In this document: positions 39,577 through 49,148 of the stretch, one piece after another
Layout of the letters: each line of letters starts with the position of its first letter
Numbering within the stretch: position 1 is the first letter of the stretch
Origin: Aliihoeflea sp. 2WW
GTDB taxonomy: Bacteria > Pseudomonadota > Alphaproteobacteria > Rhizobiales > Rhizobiaceae
Assembly: GCF_000497755.1 (NCBI RefSeq)
Contig: NZ_AYOD01000001.1
Coordinates: 135,459-199,458 of the forward strand
Direction of reading: 5' to 3'
Length of the DNA stretch: 64,000 bases
The notes under the pieces: generated by a model
The model's input: only the letters and a program-made list of their open reading frames with translations
Database searches by the model: none
What the model was told of the DNA's origin: nothing
Position numbers and translations under genes: made by a program

Positions 39577-41400
39577 CTACACCCGCACCCTGACGTAATC
39601 CCCAGGTGCGTCAGCTAGAACCTCGGTATTTTTCCCGATTTTCCGCGCTTTGGCCGTCTTGTCGTCCTGCGTGCGAATCCAGGTGTCCCAATGCGGCCAC
39701 CACGAGCCCGGTGTTTCGGTCGCCTTCGCGACCCAGTCGTCGAAATCACCTTTGGGCGCGTCGCCGGACCAGAACTGGTACTTCCCGGCAGCGGGCGGGT
39801 TGACGACGCCTGCGATGTGGCCGGACCCCGCCATGACATAGTCGACCTCTCCGCCGAAAAGGGCGCTGCCGACGAAGACCGACTTCGCAGGCGCGATATG
39901 GTCTTCCTTCGTCGCCAGATTGTAGATCGGGATCTTCACATCCTTGAGCGACAGCGTCTTGCCGGCGAGCTTCATCTTGCCGGTCGCCAGATTGTTCTCG
40001 AGATAGCAGTTGCGCAGGTAGAAGGAGTGGTTGGCCGCGCTCATGCGCGTCGAATCGGAATTCCAGTAGAGAAGATCGAACGGCATCGGCGTCTTGCCGC
40101 GCATGTAGTTGTTGACGACGTAGGGCCAGATCAAATCGCCTGCGCGCAGCATGTTGAATGCCGTCGCCATCTTGGTGCCGTCGAGATAGCCGCGCGTTTC
40201 CATTGCGCGTTCGAGCGCGCCGATCTGCTCCTCGTCGACGAAGACCTTGAGGTCGCCGGCATGGGTGAAGTCGACCTGCGTGGTGAAGAAGGTCGCGGTG
40301 GCGATGCGCTTTTCGCCCTGCTTGGCGAACAGTGCGAGCGCAGCCGCGAGCAGCGTGCCGCCGACGCAATAGCCGATCGCGTTGACCTGCTTTTCGCCGG
40401 TCGCCTTCTCGACCGTATCGAGGGCGAACTGGACGCCGTCGCGGATATATTCCTCCCAGCCGGTGCGCGCATGCCGCTCATCAGGGTTGACCCACGAGAT
40501 CACGAAGACCGTGTGCCCCTGTTCGACCGCCCAGCGGATGAAGGATTTCTCCGGGTTGAGATCGAGGATGTAGAACTTGTTGATCCAGGGCGGGCAGATG
40601 AGGAGAGGGCGCTTCAGCACGTCCTTCGTCGCCGGCTCGTACTGGATGATCTCGGCGACGTCGGAGCGCGCGACCACCTTTCCCGGCGTCGTCGCGATGT
40701 TCTTGCCGATCTCGAAGCGCGACGCGTCGGACTGGCGCAGCTTGAGGTCGCCCTTGCCGGCCGCGATGTCCTCGGCCAACATCTTCAGGCCGCGCACGAG
40801 GTTCGCGCCGTTGCTCGACACCGTCTCGCGGAACAGTTCCGGGTTCGTCAGGATGAAGTTCGAGGGCGATATGGCGTGGCTGATCTGCTTGACGTAAAAG
40901 CCTGCCTTGTGGCGCGTATGCTCGTCCAGCCCGTCCGCATGCTCGACCAGGTCGTTCGCCCAGCGCGAGGTCACGAGATAGGTCTGTTTCAGGAAGTCGA
41001 AAAAGGCGTTCCGGCCCCAGTCGGGGTCCTTGAAGCGCTTGTCGGGTGCTTCTGGCGCGGCAGGGGCGTCGGGATCGGCGATCTTCGCCATCGACCGCGT
41101 CCACGCTTCCATGTAGCCCGAATAAAGTCGCGTCTGCGCTTCCAGCGCGCGCGACGGGTCGGACAGCCAGTATTCGGTGAGCCTGGAGAAGGTCTTGACC
41201 ATGTCGGCCATCGGCTCAGCCACCGTGTCGCGAACTTCGCCGGCCTCGCGCGGTGCCGTCCATGCAGCCGCCACCTTTCCGGCCTCTTCCATCATGTGGG
41301 AGACGTTGACCGCGAACTCCTCGGGGTCCTTGACGAGGTAGTCCTCGATACCCGGAGCGTCCGCCTTCTGCGTACCTTGCGTCGTCTTGGGGCCGGCCAT
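39577..41400 (-). CDS. phaC: Class I poly(3-hydroxyalkanoate) synthase
   Basis: PHA synthase polymerises 3-hydroxyacyl-CoA into storage polyester at the surface of cytoplasmic granules. The 607-residue protein has the N-terminal PhaC_N domain (AVNVSHMMEEAGKVAAAW onwards) and the alpha/beta-hydrolase core with the lipase-like box GYCVGG (cysteine near residue 345). The catalytic aspartate is in KEDHIAP and the histidine in GSGHIAG. The ATG at 41,400 after GGGAGGAAG is preferred to one nine codons upstream. phaA, phaB and phasin genes are not in the window. A small lipoprotein gene diverges from it. Confidence 0.95.
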   Translation of the reverse strand: MAGPKTTQGTQKADAPGIEDYLVKDPEEFAVNVSHMMEEAGKVAAAWTAPREAGEVRDTVAEPMADMVKTFSRLTEYWLSDPSRALEAQTRLYSGYMEAWTRSMAKIADPDAPAAPEAPDKRFKDPDWGRNAFFDFLKQTYLVTSRWANDLVEHADGLDEHTRHKAGFYVKQISHAISPSNFILTNPELFRETVSSNGANLVRGLKMLAEDIAAGKGDLKLRQSDASRFEIGKNIATTPGKVVARSDVAEIIQYEPATKDVLKRPLLICPPWINKFYILDLNPEKSFIRWAVEQGHTVFVISWVNPDERHARTGWEEYIRDGVQFALDTVEKATGEKQVNAIGYCVGGTLLAAALALFAKQGEKRIATATFFTTQVDFTHAGDLKVFVDEEQIGALERAMETRGYLDGTKMATAFNMLRAGDLIWPYVVNNYMRGKTPMPFDLLYWNSDSTRMSAANHSFYLRNCYLENNLATGKMKLAGKTLSLKDVKIPIYNLATKEDHIAPAKSVFVGSALFGGEVDYVMAGSGHIAGVVNPPAAGKYQFWSGDAPKGDFDDWVAKATETPGSWWPHWDTWIRTQDDKTAKARKIGKNTEVLADAPGDYVRVRV

Positions 41401-41502
41401 GATTTTTGCGCTTCCTCCCGGCGGCATTTTCTTTACAGACTAACACGATGGGACGCGGGCGGTCCAACGAATGCAACCGCCCGAAGGACGGAAAGAGGAA
41501 GA

Positions 41503-41832
41503 ATGGCCGGTCATCTCATTTCGAAGCTTTCGGGCGCGGCGGCGGCCCTCGCCGTTGCCCTTTCTGCGTGCGCCGCCCCGCAGGCCGACCCGGGCGTGTC
41601 CGCCTCGACAGCCTCGGTCGGATCGGGCGTCTATCCCAATCTCAACGTTCCGCTGCAGCCGGCGACGGCCCAGATCACGCCCGCGGAACGCGCCGCGACC
41701 GCCGACGAACTGCGCGCCCGCCGCGACAGTCAGGCCGCGACCGATTCGGCGCCGGCCTCTTCGGCGGCGCAATTGCGCCGGATCGGCAGCTCGCATGCAC
41801 AGGGCGCGATCAGCCGCATCGAACGCAACTGA
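41503..41832 (+). CDS. Small lipoprotein, function unknown
   Basis: This 109-residue protein begins MAGHLISKLSGAAAALAVAL and then SACAAPQ, a lipoprotein signal with cysteine 23 as the anchor. The rest is low-complexity and alanine-rich (ITPAERAATADELRARRDSQ) with no recognised domain. AAAGAGGAAG is well placed before the ATG. It diverges from phaC and lies 80 bases before the aminotransferase. Proline-containing VYPNLNVPLQPATAQ resembles short envelope lipoproteins of rhizobia, but this is only an impression. Probably in the inner leaflet of the outer membrane or the periplasmic face of the inner one. Confidence 0.75.
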   Translation: MAGHLISKLSGAAAALAVALSACAAPQADPGVSASTASVGSGVYPNLNVPLQPATAQITPAERAATADELRARRDSQAATDSAPASSAAQLRRIGSSHAQGAISRIERN

Positions 41833-41912
41833 CGACGGTCGGCCGTCTCGACCGTCGCCCTGAAACTGTGTATAGCCGCCACCATTCCCTCTAGCCGCGC
41901 CGGGTTTGCCCA

Positions 41913-43130
41913 ATGGAAGAGTTTCACAAGGTCCGCCGTCTTCCGCCTTACGTGTTCGAGCAGGTCAACCGGCTGAAGGCCTCGGCCCGCGCCAAGGGCG
42001 CCGACATCATCGATCTGGGGATGGGCAATCCCGACCTGCCGACGCCGAAGGCGATCGTCGACAAGCTGGTCGACGTGGTGCGCGATCCGCGCACGCATCG
42101 CTATTCGTCCTCGCGCGGCATTCCCGGCCTGCGCCGCGCGCAGGCGAATTACTATGCGCGTCGTTTCGGCGTGAAGCTCAATGCCGACACGCAGATCGTC
42201 GCCACGCTCGGCTCCAAGGAAGGCTTCGCCAACATGGCGCAGGCGATCACCGCGCCCGGCGACGTGATCCTCTGCCCCAACCCGACCTATCCGATCCACG
42301 CCTTCGGCTTCATCATGTCGGGCGGTGTCATCCGCTCGATGCAGGTCGAGCCCGACAACGGCTTCATCCCGGCGCTCGAGCGCGCGATCAAGCACTCGAT
42401 CCCCAAGCCGCTCGCGCTGATCATGAACTACCCGTCGAACCCGACGGCGCATGTCGCCTCGCTCGACTTCTACAAGGATGTCGTCGCCTTCGCCCGCAAG
42501 CACGACCTGATCATCCTGTCCGATCTCGCCTATGCCGAGATCTATTTCGACGGCGCGCCGCCGCCTTCTATCCTGCAGGTTCCAGGCGCGATGGACATCG
42601 CGGTCGAATTCACCTCGATGTCGAAGACCTTCTCCATGCCCGGCTGGCGCATGGGCTTTGCAGTCGGCAATGAGCGCCTGATCTCGGCCCTGACGCGCGT
42701 CAAATCCTATCTCGACTACGGCGCCTTCACGCCGATCCAGGTTGCGGCGACGGCAGCCCTCAACGGCGATGGCGCCGAGGTGGAGGAAGTCCGCAAGGTC
42801 TATCACCGCCGCCGCGACGTGATGGTCGATGCGTTCGGCCGCGCCGGCTGGACGATTCCGGCACCTGCCGCGACGATGTTCGCCTGGGCGCCGATCCCGG
42901 ACCAATACAAGCATCTCGGCTCGCTGGAGTTTTCGAAGCTCCTCGTCGAAAAGGCCGATGTTGCCGTCGCGCCGGGCATCGGCTTCGGCGAACATGGCGA
43001 CGACTATGTGCGCCTTGCGCTGGTCGAGAACGAGCATCGCATCCGCCAGGCGGCGCGCTCGATCAAGAAGTTCATGGGGGCCTCGGCTCCCGCGCCCGAC
43101 AATGTGGTGCAGATCGGCGCCCGGCGCTGA
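41913..43130 (+). CDS. PLP-dependent aminotransferase (AlaC / LL-diaminopimelate aminotransferase-like)
   Basis: This 405-residue protein is a fold-type I aminotransferase. It has DLGMGNPDLPTPKAIVDKL at the N-terminus, the NYPSNPTAHVAS loop, DLAYAEIYFDG and the PLP lysine in SMSKTFSMPGWRMGF (about residue 238). It resembles AlaC/YfdZ and the enzymes often annotated as LL-diaminopimelate aminotransferase; sequence alone does not separate alanine from diaminopimelate or methionine-pathway use. It lies 39 bases before hom, and this pair is common in rhizobia, which suggests a role in aspartate-family amino-acid metabolism. Confidence 0.9.
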   Translation: MEEFHKVRRLPPYVFEQVNRLKASARAKGADIIDLGMGNPDLPTPKAIVDKLVDVVRDPRTHRYSSSRGIPGLRRAQANYYARRFGVKLNADTQIVATLGSKEGFANMAQAITAPGDVILCPNPTYPIHAFGFIMSGGVIRSMQVEPDNGFIPALERAIKHSIPKPLALIMNYPSNPTAHVASLDFYKDVVAFARKHDLIILSDLAYAEIYFDGAPPPSILQVPGAMDIAVEFTSMSKTFSMPGWRMGFAVGNERLISALTRVKSYLDYGAFTPIQVAATAALNGDGAEVEEVRKVYHRRRDVMVDAFGRAGWTIPAPAATMFAWAPIPDQYKHLGSLEFSKLLVEKADVAVAPGIGFGEHGDDYVRLALVENEHRIRQAARSIKKFMGASAPAPDNVVQIGARR

Positions 43131-43169
43131 GCAGGACGAAAACGGAATATTGAAAGGACGATTCGGGGC

Positions 43170-44483
43170 ATGAGCGAAGCATTGCGTGTGGGTATCGCCG
43201 GTTTGGGTACGGTCGGCGCTTCGGTCGTCCGGCTGGTCACCGAGAGGGCGGCAGAACTCACCCGCCAGTGTGGCCGGCCGATCTCGATCGTCGCCGTCGC
43301 CGCACGTGACAGGACACGCGACCGCGGCATCTCGCTTGATGGCATGCAGTGGTTCGACGATCCGGTTGCGCTCGCCAAGTCGAAGGACATCGACGTCTTC
43401 GTCGAACTGATCGGCGGCGACGAAGGTCCGGCGCGCGAAGCGGTCAAGGCCGCGCTCGACGCCGGCCATCACGTTGTCACCGCCAACAAGGCGCTGCTGG
43501 CCAAGCACGGCCTCGCGCTTGCCGAGGCGGCCGAAAAGCGCGGCGTGCTCCTCAACTACGAGGCGGCGGTCGCCGGCGGAATTCCCGTCATCAAGACCAT
43601 GCGCGAGGCGCTTGCCGGCAACACGGTGCTGCGCGTCTTCGGCATCCTCAACGGCACCTGCAACTACATCCTGACCCGCATGGAGGCCGAGGGCATCTCC
43701 TTCGAAGACTGCCTCGCCGACGCCCAGCGGCTCGGCTACGCAGAAGCGGACCCGACCTTCGACATCGAGGGCAACGACACCGCCCACAAGCTTGCGATCC
43801 TCACCAGCCTTGCCTTCGGCACCAAGATCGCCGCCGACGACATCTATATGGAAGGCATCTCGAACATCACGCAGGCGGACATCCGCGCCGCATCCGAGCT
43901 CGGCTACCGCATCAAGCTCCTCGGCGTCGCGCAGAAGACCGAGACCGGCATCGAGCAGCGCGTCCACCCGACCATGGTGCCGACCGCGTCGGTCATCGCG
44001 CAGGTCCACGGCGTCACCAACGCGGTCGCCATCGAGACCGACATTCTGGGCGAGCTGCTGCTCTCCGGCCCCGGCGCCGGCGGCAACGCCACCGCCTCGG
44101 CCGTCATCGGCGACATTGCCGACATTGCCAAGAGCCGTCCCGGCTTCCAGCACGGCCCCGTCTTCGGCCGCCCCGCCAAGGAACTCGCGCCGTGCAAGAA
44201 GGCGAAGATGCGCGCCCATGCCGGCGGCTATTTCATCCGCCTCACGGTGTACGACCGCACCGGCGTCTTCGCCGCACTCGCGCGCCGCATGGCCGACAAC
44301 GACATTTCGCTGGAATCGATCGTGCAGCACTCCGACCGGGATGCCGGCGCGGACCGCAAGACCGTCATTCTCGTCACGCATGAGACGACGGAAGCGGCCG
44401 TGCGCAAGGCGATCGACGGGGTGACGAAGGATGGCCATCTCGTCGATATGCCGCAGGTCATCCGCATCGAGCGTGCCGGCTGA
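43170..44483 (+). CDS. hom: Homoserine dehydrogenase
   Basis: The enzyme reduces aspartate semialdehyde to homoserine, the branch toward threonine, methionine and isoleucine. The 437-residue protein has the nucleotide-binding motif VGIAGLGTVGASVVRL at residues 6-21, NKALLAKHG, the catalytic region GILNGTCNYILTRME and GYAEADPTFDIEGNDTAHK. A C-terminal ACT domain (FIRLTVYDRTGVFAALARRM) provides feedback control, typically by threonine. It follows the aminotransferase and precedes recJ on the same strand. Confidence 0.97.
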   Translation: MSEALRVGIAGLGTVGASVVRLVTERAAELTRQCGRPISIVAVAARDRTRDRGISLDGMQWFDDPVALAKSKDIDVFVELIGGDEGPAREAVKAALDAGHHVVTANKALLAKHGLALAEAAEKRGVLLNYEAAVAGGIPVIKTMREALAGNTVLRVFGILNGTCNYILTRMEAEGISFEDCLADAQRLGYAEADPTFDIEGNDTAHKLAILTSLAFGTKIAADDIYMEGISNITQADIRAASELGYRIKLLGVAQKTETGIEQRVHPTMVPTASVIAQVHGVTNAVAIETDILGELLLSGPGAGGNATASAVIGDIADIAKSRPGFQHGPVFGRPAKELAPCKKAKMRAHAGGYFIRLTVYDRTGVFAALARRMADNDISLESIVQHSDRDAGADRKTVILVTHETTEAAVRKAIDGVTKDGHLVDMPQVIRIERAG

Positions 44484-44502
44484 TGGCGCACCGGGCAGCG
44501 CG

Positions 44503-46284
44503 TTGACCCTGGAGCGGCGGCACTTCTTCGACGTGCGCCGATCGGTGCGGGGGCTGGCCTGGGAACACCGGCTCGATCCGCGCCAGGAGAACATCGCCCT
44601 CGCCATCGCCCAGTCGCATGGCGTGCCGGACATAGTTGCGCGCGTGCTCGCCGCGCGCGGGGTCGGGCTCGACGAGACACCGCGCTTTCTCGATCCGACC
44701 ATCCGCGACCTCCTTCCCGATCCCTCGTCGCTGACCGACATGGACAAGGCCGCCGAACGCATCGCAGACGCGGTCCAGCGCCGCGAACCGGTCGCGATCT
44801 TCGGCGACTACGACGTCGATGGCGCGTGCTCGTCGGCGCTGATGAAGCGCTATCTCGCGCATTTCGGCGTGCCGGCCGAAATCTACATCCCTGACCGCAT
44901 CTTCGAAGGCTACGGCCCGAACCCCGACGCCATGCGTGACCTCGTTGCGCGTGGTGCGAAGTTGATCGTCACCGTCGACTGCGGCACCAACAGTGCGCCC
45001 TCCGTCGATGCCGCCAACGAGGCGGGCGCGGATGTCGTCGTCCTCGACCATCACCAGGTCGGCGGGCCACTTCCGGCCGCCATCGCCGTCGTCAATCCCA
45101 ACCGCGAGGACGATTTGTCGGGGCAGGGGCATCTATGCGCGGCCGGCGTCGTCTTCGTCACGCTGGTGCGCGTTACCAGCATCCTGCGCACGCGCGGCCG
45201 CACCGATCTGCCCGACCTTCTGTCGATGCTCGATTTGGTCGCGCTGGCGACGGTCTGCGACGTCGTTCCGCTCATCGGGGTCAACCGGGCCTTCGTGGTG
45301 AAGGGGCTGGCCGCCGCGCGTCGGCTCGGCAATCCGGGCATCGCAGCTCTCGCGCGGGTCTCCAAGATCGGCGAGCCGCTCAATGTTTTCCATTTCGGCT
45401 TCATCATCGGCCCGCGCATCAATGCCGGCGGGCGCATCGGGGATGCGGCGCTCGGCTCGAAGCTCCTTGCCTGCGACGATCCCATTGAGGCCGGCACGAT
45501 CGCCGAAACGCTTGACCGCCTGAACCAGGAGCGGCAAGCGATGGAAGCGGTGATGCTTCTCGATGCCAAGGCGCAGGCCGATGCCGAACTCGTCCATGGC
45601 GACGGGCCGGGCGTGCTGGTCGCCGTCAGCGACAACTGGCATCCCGGCATCGTCGGCCTTCTCGCCTCGCGGCTGAAGGACCATGCGCGCCGTCCCGCCT
45701 TTGCCATTTCGTTCAACGCGAACGGTGTCGGCAGCGGCTCGGGCCGCTCCGTGCCCGGCTTCGACCTCGGCCGTCTCGTGCGCGATGCGGTCGATGCCGG
45801 CCTGCTCGTCAAGGGCGGTGGCCACGCAATGGCCGCCGGCATCACGGTCAGGCGCGAGAAGCTCGGCGAATTGCGCGCCTTCTTCGAGGAACGAGCGGCT
45901 TCGCAGGTCAAGGATCTGCGCGAGGGTGAGACATTGAAGATCGACGCTGCGCTTTCCGCCGAGGGCGCACGTTTCGATCTCCTCGACGCGATGGAGACCG
46001 CAGGACCCTTCGGCGCCGGTCACCCCCAGCCCATCCTCGCCCTCCCGCGCCACCGCATCCTCGACGCGCGTGCCGTGGGCACCGGCCATCTGCGCGTCGA
46101 ACTGGCATCGGAAATGGGTGGGCGTTTACAGGCCATGGCGTTTCGGTCGGCCGAGACCGACCTCGGCCATTTCCTGGCGACGTCACGCGGCCAGACGGTG
46201 CATGTCGCCGGCTCGATTGCGTCCAACTACTGGAACGGCTCGCGCTCCGTGCAGTTCAGGATTCTCGACGCGGCAAGGGCCTAG
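44503..46284 (+). CDS. recJ: Single-stranded-DNA-specific exonuclease RecJ
   Basis: RecJ degrades single-stranded DNA 5' to 3' in recombination and mismatch repair. DHH motifs are clear: FGDYDVDGACSSALM near residue 100, VDCGTNS, and LDHHQVGGPLP. The C-terminal DHHA1 part has GPRINAGGRIGDAALG and GGGHAMAAG. The TTG at 44,503 (TLERRHFFDVRRSVRG, 593 residues) is preferred because family N-termini begin there; an ATG at 44,431 would overlap hom by 53 bases. It ends in a four-base tail-to-tail overlap with the patatin-like gene. Confidence 0.94.
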   Translation: MTLERRHFFDVRRSVRGLAWEHRLDPRQENIALAIAQSHGVPDIVARVLAARGVGLDETPRFLDPTIRDLLPDPSSLTDMDKAAERIADAVQRREPVAIFGDYDVDGACSSALMKRYLAHFGVPAEIYIPDRIFEGYGPNPDAMRDLVARGAKLIVTVDCGTNSAPSVDAANEAGADVVVLDHHQVGGPLPAAIAVVNPNREDDLSGQGHLCAAGVVFVTLVRVTSILRTRGRTDLPDLLSMLDLVALATVCDVVPLIGVNRAFVVKGLAAARRLGNPGIAALARVSKIGEPLNVFHFGFIIGPRINAGGRIGDAALGSKLLACDDPIEAGTIAETLDRLNQERQAMEAVMLLDAKAQADAELVHGDGPGVLVAVSDNWHPGIVGLLASRLKDHARRPAFAISFNANGVGSGSGRSVPGFDLGRLVRDAVDAGLLVKGGGHAMAAGITVRREKLGELRAFFEERAASQVKDLREGETLKIDAALSAEGARFDLLDAMETAGPFGAGHPQPILALPRHRILDARAVGTGHLRVELASEMGGRLQAMAFRSAETDLGHFLATSRGQTVHVAGSIASNYWNGSRSVQFRILDAARA

Positions 46285-47258
46285 GCAAGCACGTTCTGCA
46301 GCCGGTCCAACTCGGCAAGCTGCGCACGCGTCGCGTCGTAGCCGAGCTTGATCAGTTCGTCGGCGCGGTGAAACTCCGTCAGCCCGATATGGCCGAGCTT
46401 GGGCTGCAGCGACAGGTCAGGCGGATCGCCGGCAAGGCGCGAACGCGAAATGCGGTCCTGGATGATGTTGAACGCCTCGACCATGACGCCGGTGATGCCG
46501 AGCCGCGCCTCGCGGTCGCGCGGGCCCTTGTCGACGATCAGCGGCGTCTTCTTTCCGTCGGCCATTTCCTCGCCATCCGCCGGCATGTCGGCCGAGTGCT
46601 TGATGACGGCGGCGCGGCCGAAAAGATCGTAGTGGAGGTTGACCGCGACGACGAGCGGCTGCTCGTGCGCGCGGCAGACGGAGACCGGCACCGGATTGAC
46701 CAGCGCGCCGTCGACCAGCACGCGCTTGTTGCAAACGACCGGCTCGAACACGCCGGGCAGGGCATAGGACGCGCGCATCGCCGTGATCAGTGATCCGCTC
46801 GACAGCCAGATTTCGTGGCCGGTGCGGATTTCGGCCGCGACGCAGACGAAAGGACGCGGCAGATCGGCGAAGGTCAGGCCTTCCAGATGCTCCTGCATCC
46901 GCGCCGTCAGGCGCATCCCGCCGAGCAGGCCGGAGCCGCGCAGGTTGAAGTCGAGCAGGCCGAATATCCGTCGCTTCGTCAGCGAACGGGCGAAATCTTC
47001 CAGTTCGTCCAGCTTGCCGGCGAGATAGCAGCCGCCGACCAGTGCGCCGATCGAGGTTCCGGCGATCATGTTGATGCGAATGCCGGCTTCATCGAGCGCG
47101 CGCAGCACACCGATATGCGCCCAGCCACGTGCCGCGCCGCCGCCCAGCGCAAGCGCGACGCCCATCGGCTCCGGCCGTTCCGGAAGCTTGATCTCGGGCG
47201 AGGACGGCAGGGCTGCCCCTGCTTCCGGCTTGCTCATGAAGGACGCCCAGTCGAGCAT
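46281..47258 (-). CDS. Patatin-like phospholipase family protein (RssA-like)
   Basis: This 325-residue protein has the patatin hydrolase signature: the oxyanion loop GGGAARGWAHIGVL, the nucleophile motif GTSIGALVGG and the catalytic aspartate in DGALVNPVPVS. No signal peptide is visible. It is close to bacterial RssA/YchK-like proteins, whose substrates are mostly unknown lipids or esters. The ATG at 47,258 is supported by GGAG six bases upstream; alternatives at 47,270 and 47,285 exist. It is the last gene of a folE-hisI run on the minus strand. Confidence 0.88.
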   Translation of the reverse strand: MLDWASFMSKPEAGAALPSSPEIKLPERPEPMGVALALGGGAARGWAHIGVLRALDEAGIRINMIAGTSIGALVGGCYLAGKLDELEDFARSLTKRRIFGLLDFNLRGSGLLGGMRLTARMQEHLEGLTFADLPRPFVCVAAEIRTGHEIWLSSGSLITAMRASYALPGVFEPVVCNKRVLVDGALVNPVPVSVCRAHEQPLVVAVNLHYDLFGRAAVIKHSADMPADGEEMADGKKTPLIVDKGPRDREARLGITGVMVEAFNIIQDRISRSRLAGDPPDLSLQPKLGHIGLTEFHRADELIKLGYDATRAQLAELDRLQNVLA

Positions 47259-47341
47259 CGGTTGCTCCATCTCAGATCGGGCCATACTGACAAGATATGG
47301 TATCCGAAGGATGAAGACGAGCGATGCGCCAGAGCAATCGC

Positions 47342-47782
47342 CTATTTGGTGTAGATGGTTCCGGGGTCGAATTTCGGCGCTGCGTCGATGACGAGACGAA
47401 CGCCGCCATCCGCCTTCTCGGCCCTGCGATAAAAGCAAGAACGCCGCCCTGTGTGGCAGGTCGCATCGTGCCCGGCGACCTCGACGCGCAGCCATATCGC
47501 GTCCTGGTCGCAGTCCGTCCGCAGTTCGACGATCGTCTGCAAATTGCCGGACGTCTCGCCCTTTTTCCAGAGCTGGTTGCGCGAGCGCGACCAGTAATGC
47601 GCGATGCCCGTCTCCAGTGACAGCGCCAGCGCCTCGGCATTCATGTGCGCGACCATCAGCACCGTGCCCTCATGCGCATCGGTCACGACGGCGGTAATGA
47701 GGCCGGCAGCGTCGAAGCGCGGCGTGAAGGCGTCGCCCTCTTCGAGCGCCGCCTTGGAAGTCGGAGGCGATTGGAACTGCAT
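47342..47782 (-). CDS. hisI: Phosphoribosyl-AMP cyclohydrolase
   Basis: HisI opens the purine ring of phosphoribosyl-AMP in the third step of histidine synthesis. The 146-residue protein has [20 protein letters not shown] and the metal-binding cysteines in [12 protein letters not shown] and [14 protein letters not shown]. It is the single-domain type; the phosphoribosyl-ATP pyrophosphatase (HisE) is not fused. The ATG at 47,782 was chosen since the upstream extension runs into the folE spacer and has no family match. It follows folE by 26 bases. Confidence 0.96.
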   Translation of the reverse strand: MQFQSPPTSKAALEEGDAFTPRFDAAGLITAVVTDAHEGTVLMVAHMNAEALALSLETGIAHYWSRSRNQLWKKGETSGNLQTIVELRTDCDQDAIWLRVEVAGHDATCHTGRRSCFYRRAEKADGGVRLVIDAAPKFDPGTIYTK

Positions 47783-47808
47783 GATATCCGTTGGGAATCG
47801 AGTGACGG

Positions 47809-48450
47809 TCAGGGCGCGCGGAAGTCGCGCAGCGACATCAAAAAGCGTGCCTGCTCCTCCGGATGGTCGCGGAACGCACCCGTGAAAGTCGACGTCATGG
47901 TGCTCGAGCCGGACTTGCGAATGCCGCGCATGGCCATGCACATATGCTCGGCTTCGATCACGACGGCCACGCCGCGGGGCGTCAATGCGTCCTGGATCAC
48001 GCCGGCGATCTGCGCTGTCATCGCCTCCTGCGTCTGCAGGCGGTGGGCGAAGATATCGACGACCCGCGCGATCTTCGACAGGCCGACGACCTTGCCGTCC
48101 GGCAGGTAGCCGACATGCGCCTTGCCGATGATCGGCACCATGTGGTGCTCGCAGTGCGAGTGAAACGGAATGTCGCGGATCAGGACGAGATCGTCATAGC
48201 CCGCAACTTCTTCGAAAGTGCGGCCCAGCTCTTCGAACGGGTCCTGATCGTAGCCGGAAAACATTTCCCGATAGGCTTTTGCGACGCGTTTAGGCGTATC
48301 GACCAGCCCTTCGCGGTCCGGATTGTCTCCGGTCCAGCGCAGGAGGACGCGCACCGCCGCTTCGACTTCGACCTGTGTCGGGCGCGGCTGCTGTTCGAGG
48401 GTCGTATCGGCGTCGGCACGGTTGGGGAATGATTTCACAATTGCGTCCAT
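47809..48450 (-). CDS. folE: GTP cyclohydrolase I
   Basis: FolE converts GTP to dihydroneopterin triphosphate at the start of folate synthesis. The 213-residue protein has [20 protein letters not shown], with the zinc-binding cysteine and histidines, [20 protein letters not shown] and [17 protein letters not shown] with the second zinc cysteine. Start chosen at MDAIVKSF because GGGAGA stands before it; longer readings fill the divergent spacer. It diverges from the NifU-like gene with 241 bases between. hisI and a patatin gene follow. Confidence 0.96.
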   Translation of the reverse strand: MDAIVKSFPNRADADTTLEQQPRPTQVEVEAAVRVLLRWTGDNPDREGLVDTPKRVAKAYREMFSGYDQDPFEELGRTFEEVAGYDDLVLIRDIPFHSHCEHHMVPIIGKAHVGYLPDGKVVGLSKIARVVDIFAHRLQTQEAMTAQIAGVIQDALTPRGVAVVIEAEHMCMAMRGIRKSGSSTMTSTFTGAFRDHPEEQARFLMSLRDFRAP

Positions 48451-48691
48451 GAAAGGCGTCTCCCGTAGTTCCCCTCTACGGAGGAACGAGTTGAACGGAC
48501 CACAGCCTTTCCCGGATTTTTTGGCAGATCCTGCCGTCGATCCGAAATGGCGTGCATGCGGCCAACCCTCTTTCGCCGGCACGGCTTGTCGGGTCGATCG
48601 CACAACCACTATATATTCGCCTATCGGCCGATGAAAAGGCATGGCAGCGGCGACGATTTGTTCAGCCGCGCCGCAGGAGCTGGAAACTGCG

Positions 48692-49138
48692 ATGATCGAC
48701 GACGTCTACAACGCGAAAATCCTGGGGTTTGCGGGCAACATCGAACGGCTCGGCCGCCTGTCCGACCCGGACGCGAGCGCGACCGCCCATTCCAAGCTCT
48801 GCGGCTCGACCGTCACCATTGATCTCAGAATGGACGGCGACGAGGTGGTCGATTTTGCCCATGAGGTGAAGGCCTGTGCGCTCGGGCAGGCATCCTCCTC
48901 CATCATGGCTCGCCACGTCGTCGGCGCCCGCGCCGACGAATTGCGCTCCGTGCGCGAGACGATGCGTCGCATGCTCAAAGAAAACGGCACGCCGCCCGAA
49001 GGCCGCTTCGCCGACCTGCGCTACCTCGAGCCCGTTCGCGACTATAAGGCCCGCCACGCCTCGACCATGCTCACCTTCGACGCCGTCGTCGACGCCATCG
49101 ACCAGATCGAGAAGAAGCGCGCCGGACAGGCGGCGTAG
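48692..49138 (+). CDS. NifU/IscU-like iron-sulfur scaffold protein
   Basis: The 148-residue protein resembles the NifU N-terminal/SufU fold. The first cysteine region reads [18 protein letters not shown] and the second [20 protein letters not shown]. At the third position, where IscU and SufU have a cluster cysteine, the chain reads RHASTMLTF with no cysteine. This variant seems to be common in rhizobial copies. The ATG after GCAGGAGC is chosen. It starts a + strand run with an MNT gene, yidD and thrS. Confidence 0.82.
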   Translation: MIDDVYNAKILGFAGNIERLGRLSDPDASATAHSKLCGSTVTIDLRMDGDEVVDFAHEVKACALGQASSSIMARHVVGARADELRSVRETMRRMLKENGTPPEGRFADLRYLEPVRDYKARHASTMLTFDAVVDAIDQIEKKRAGQAA

Positions 49139-49148
49139 GAGAAAAAAC

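Noticed and set aside
39691-41505. Long + strand reading frame opposite phaC, joined to the small lipoprotein
   Set aside because: It is the shadow of phaC; only its last 109 codons, with a signal peptide and ribosome-binding site, look real.
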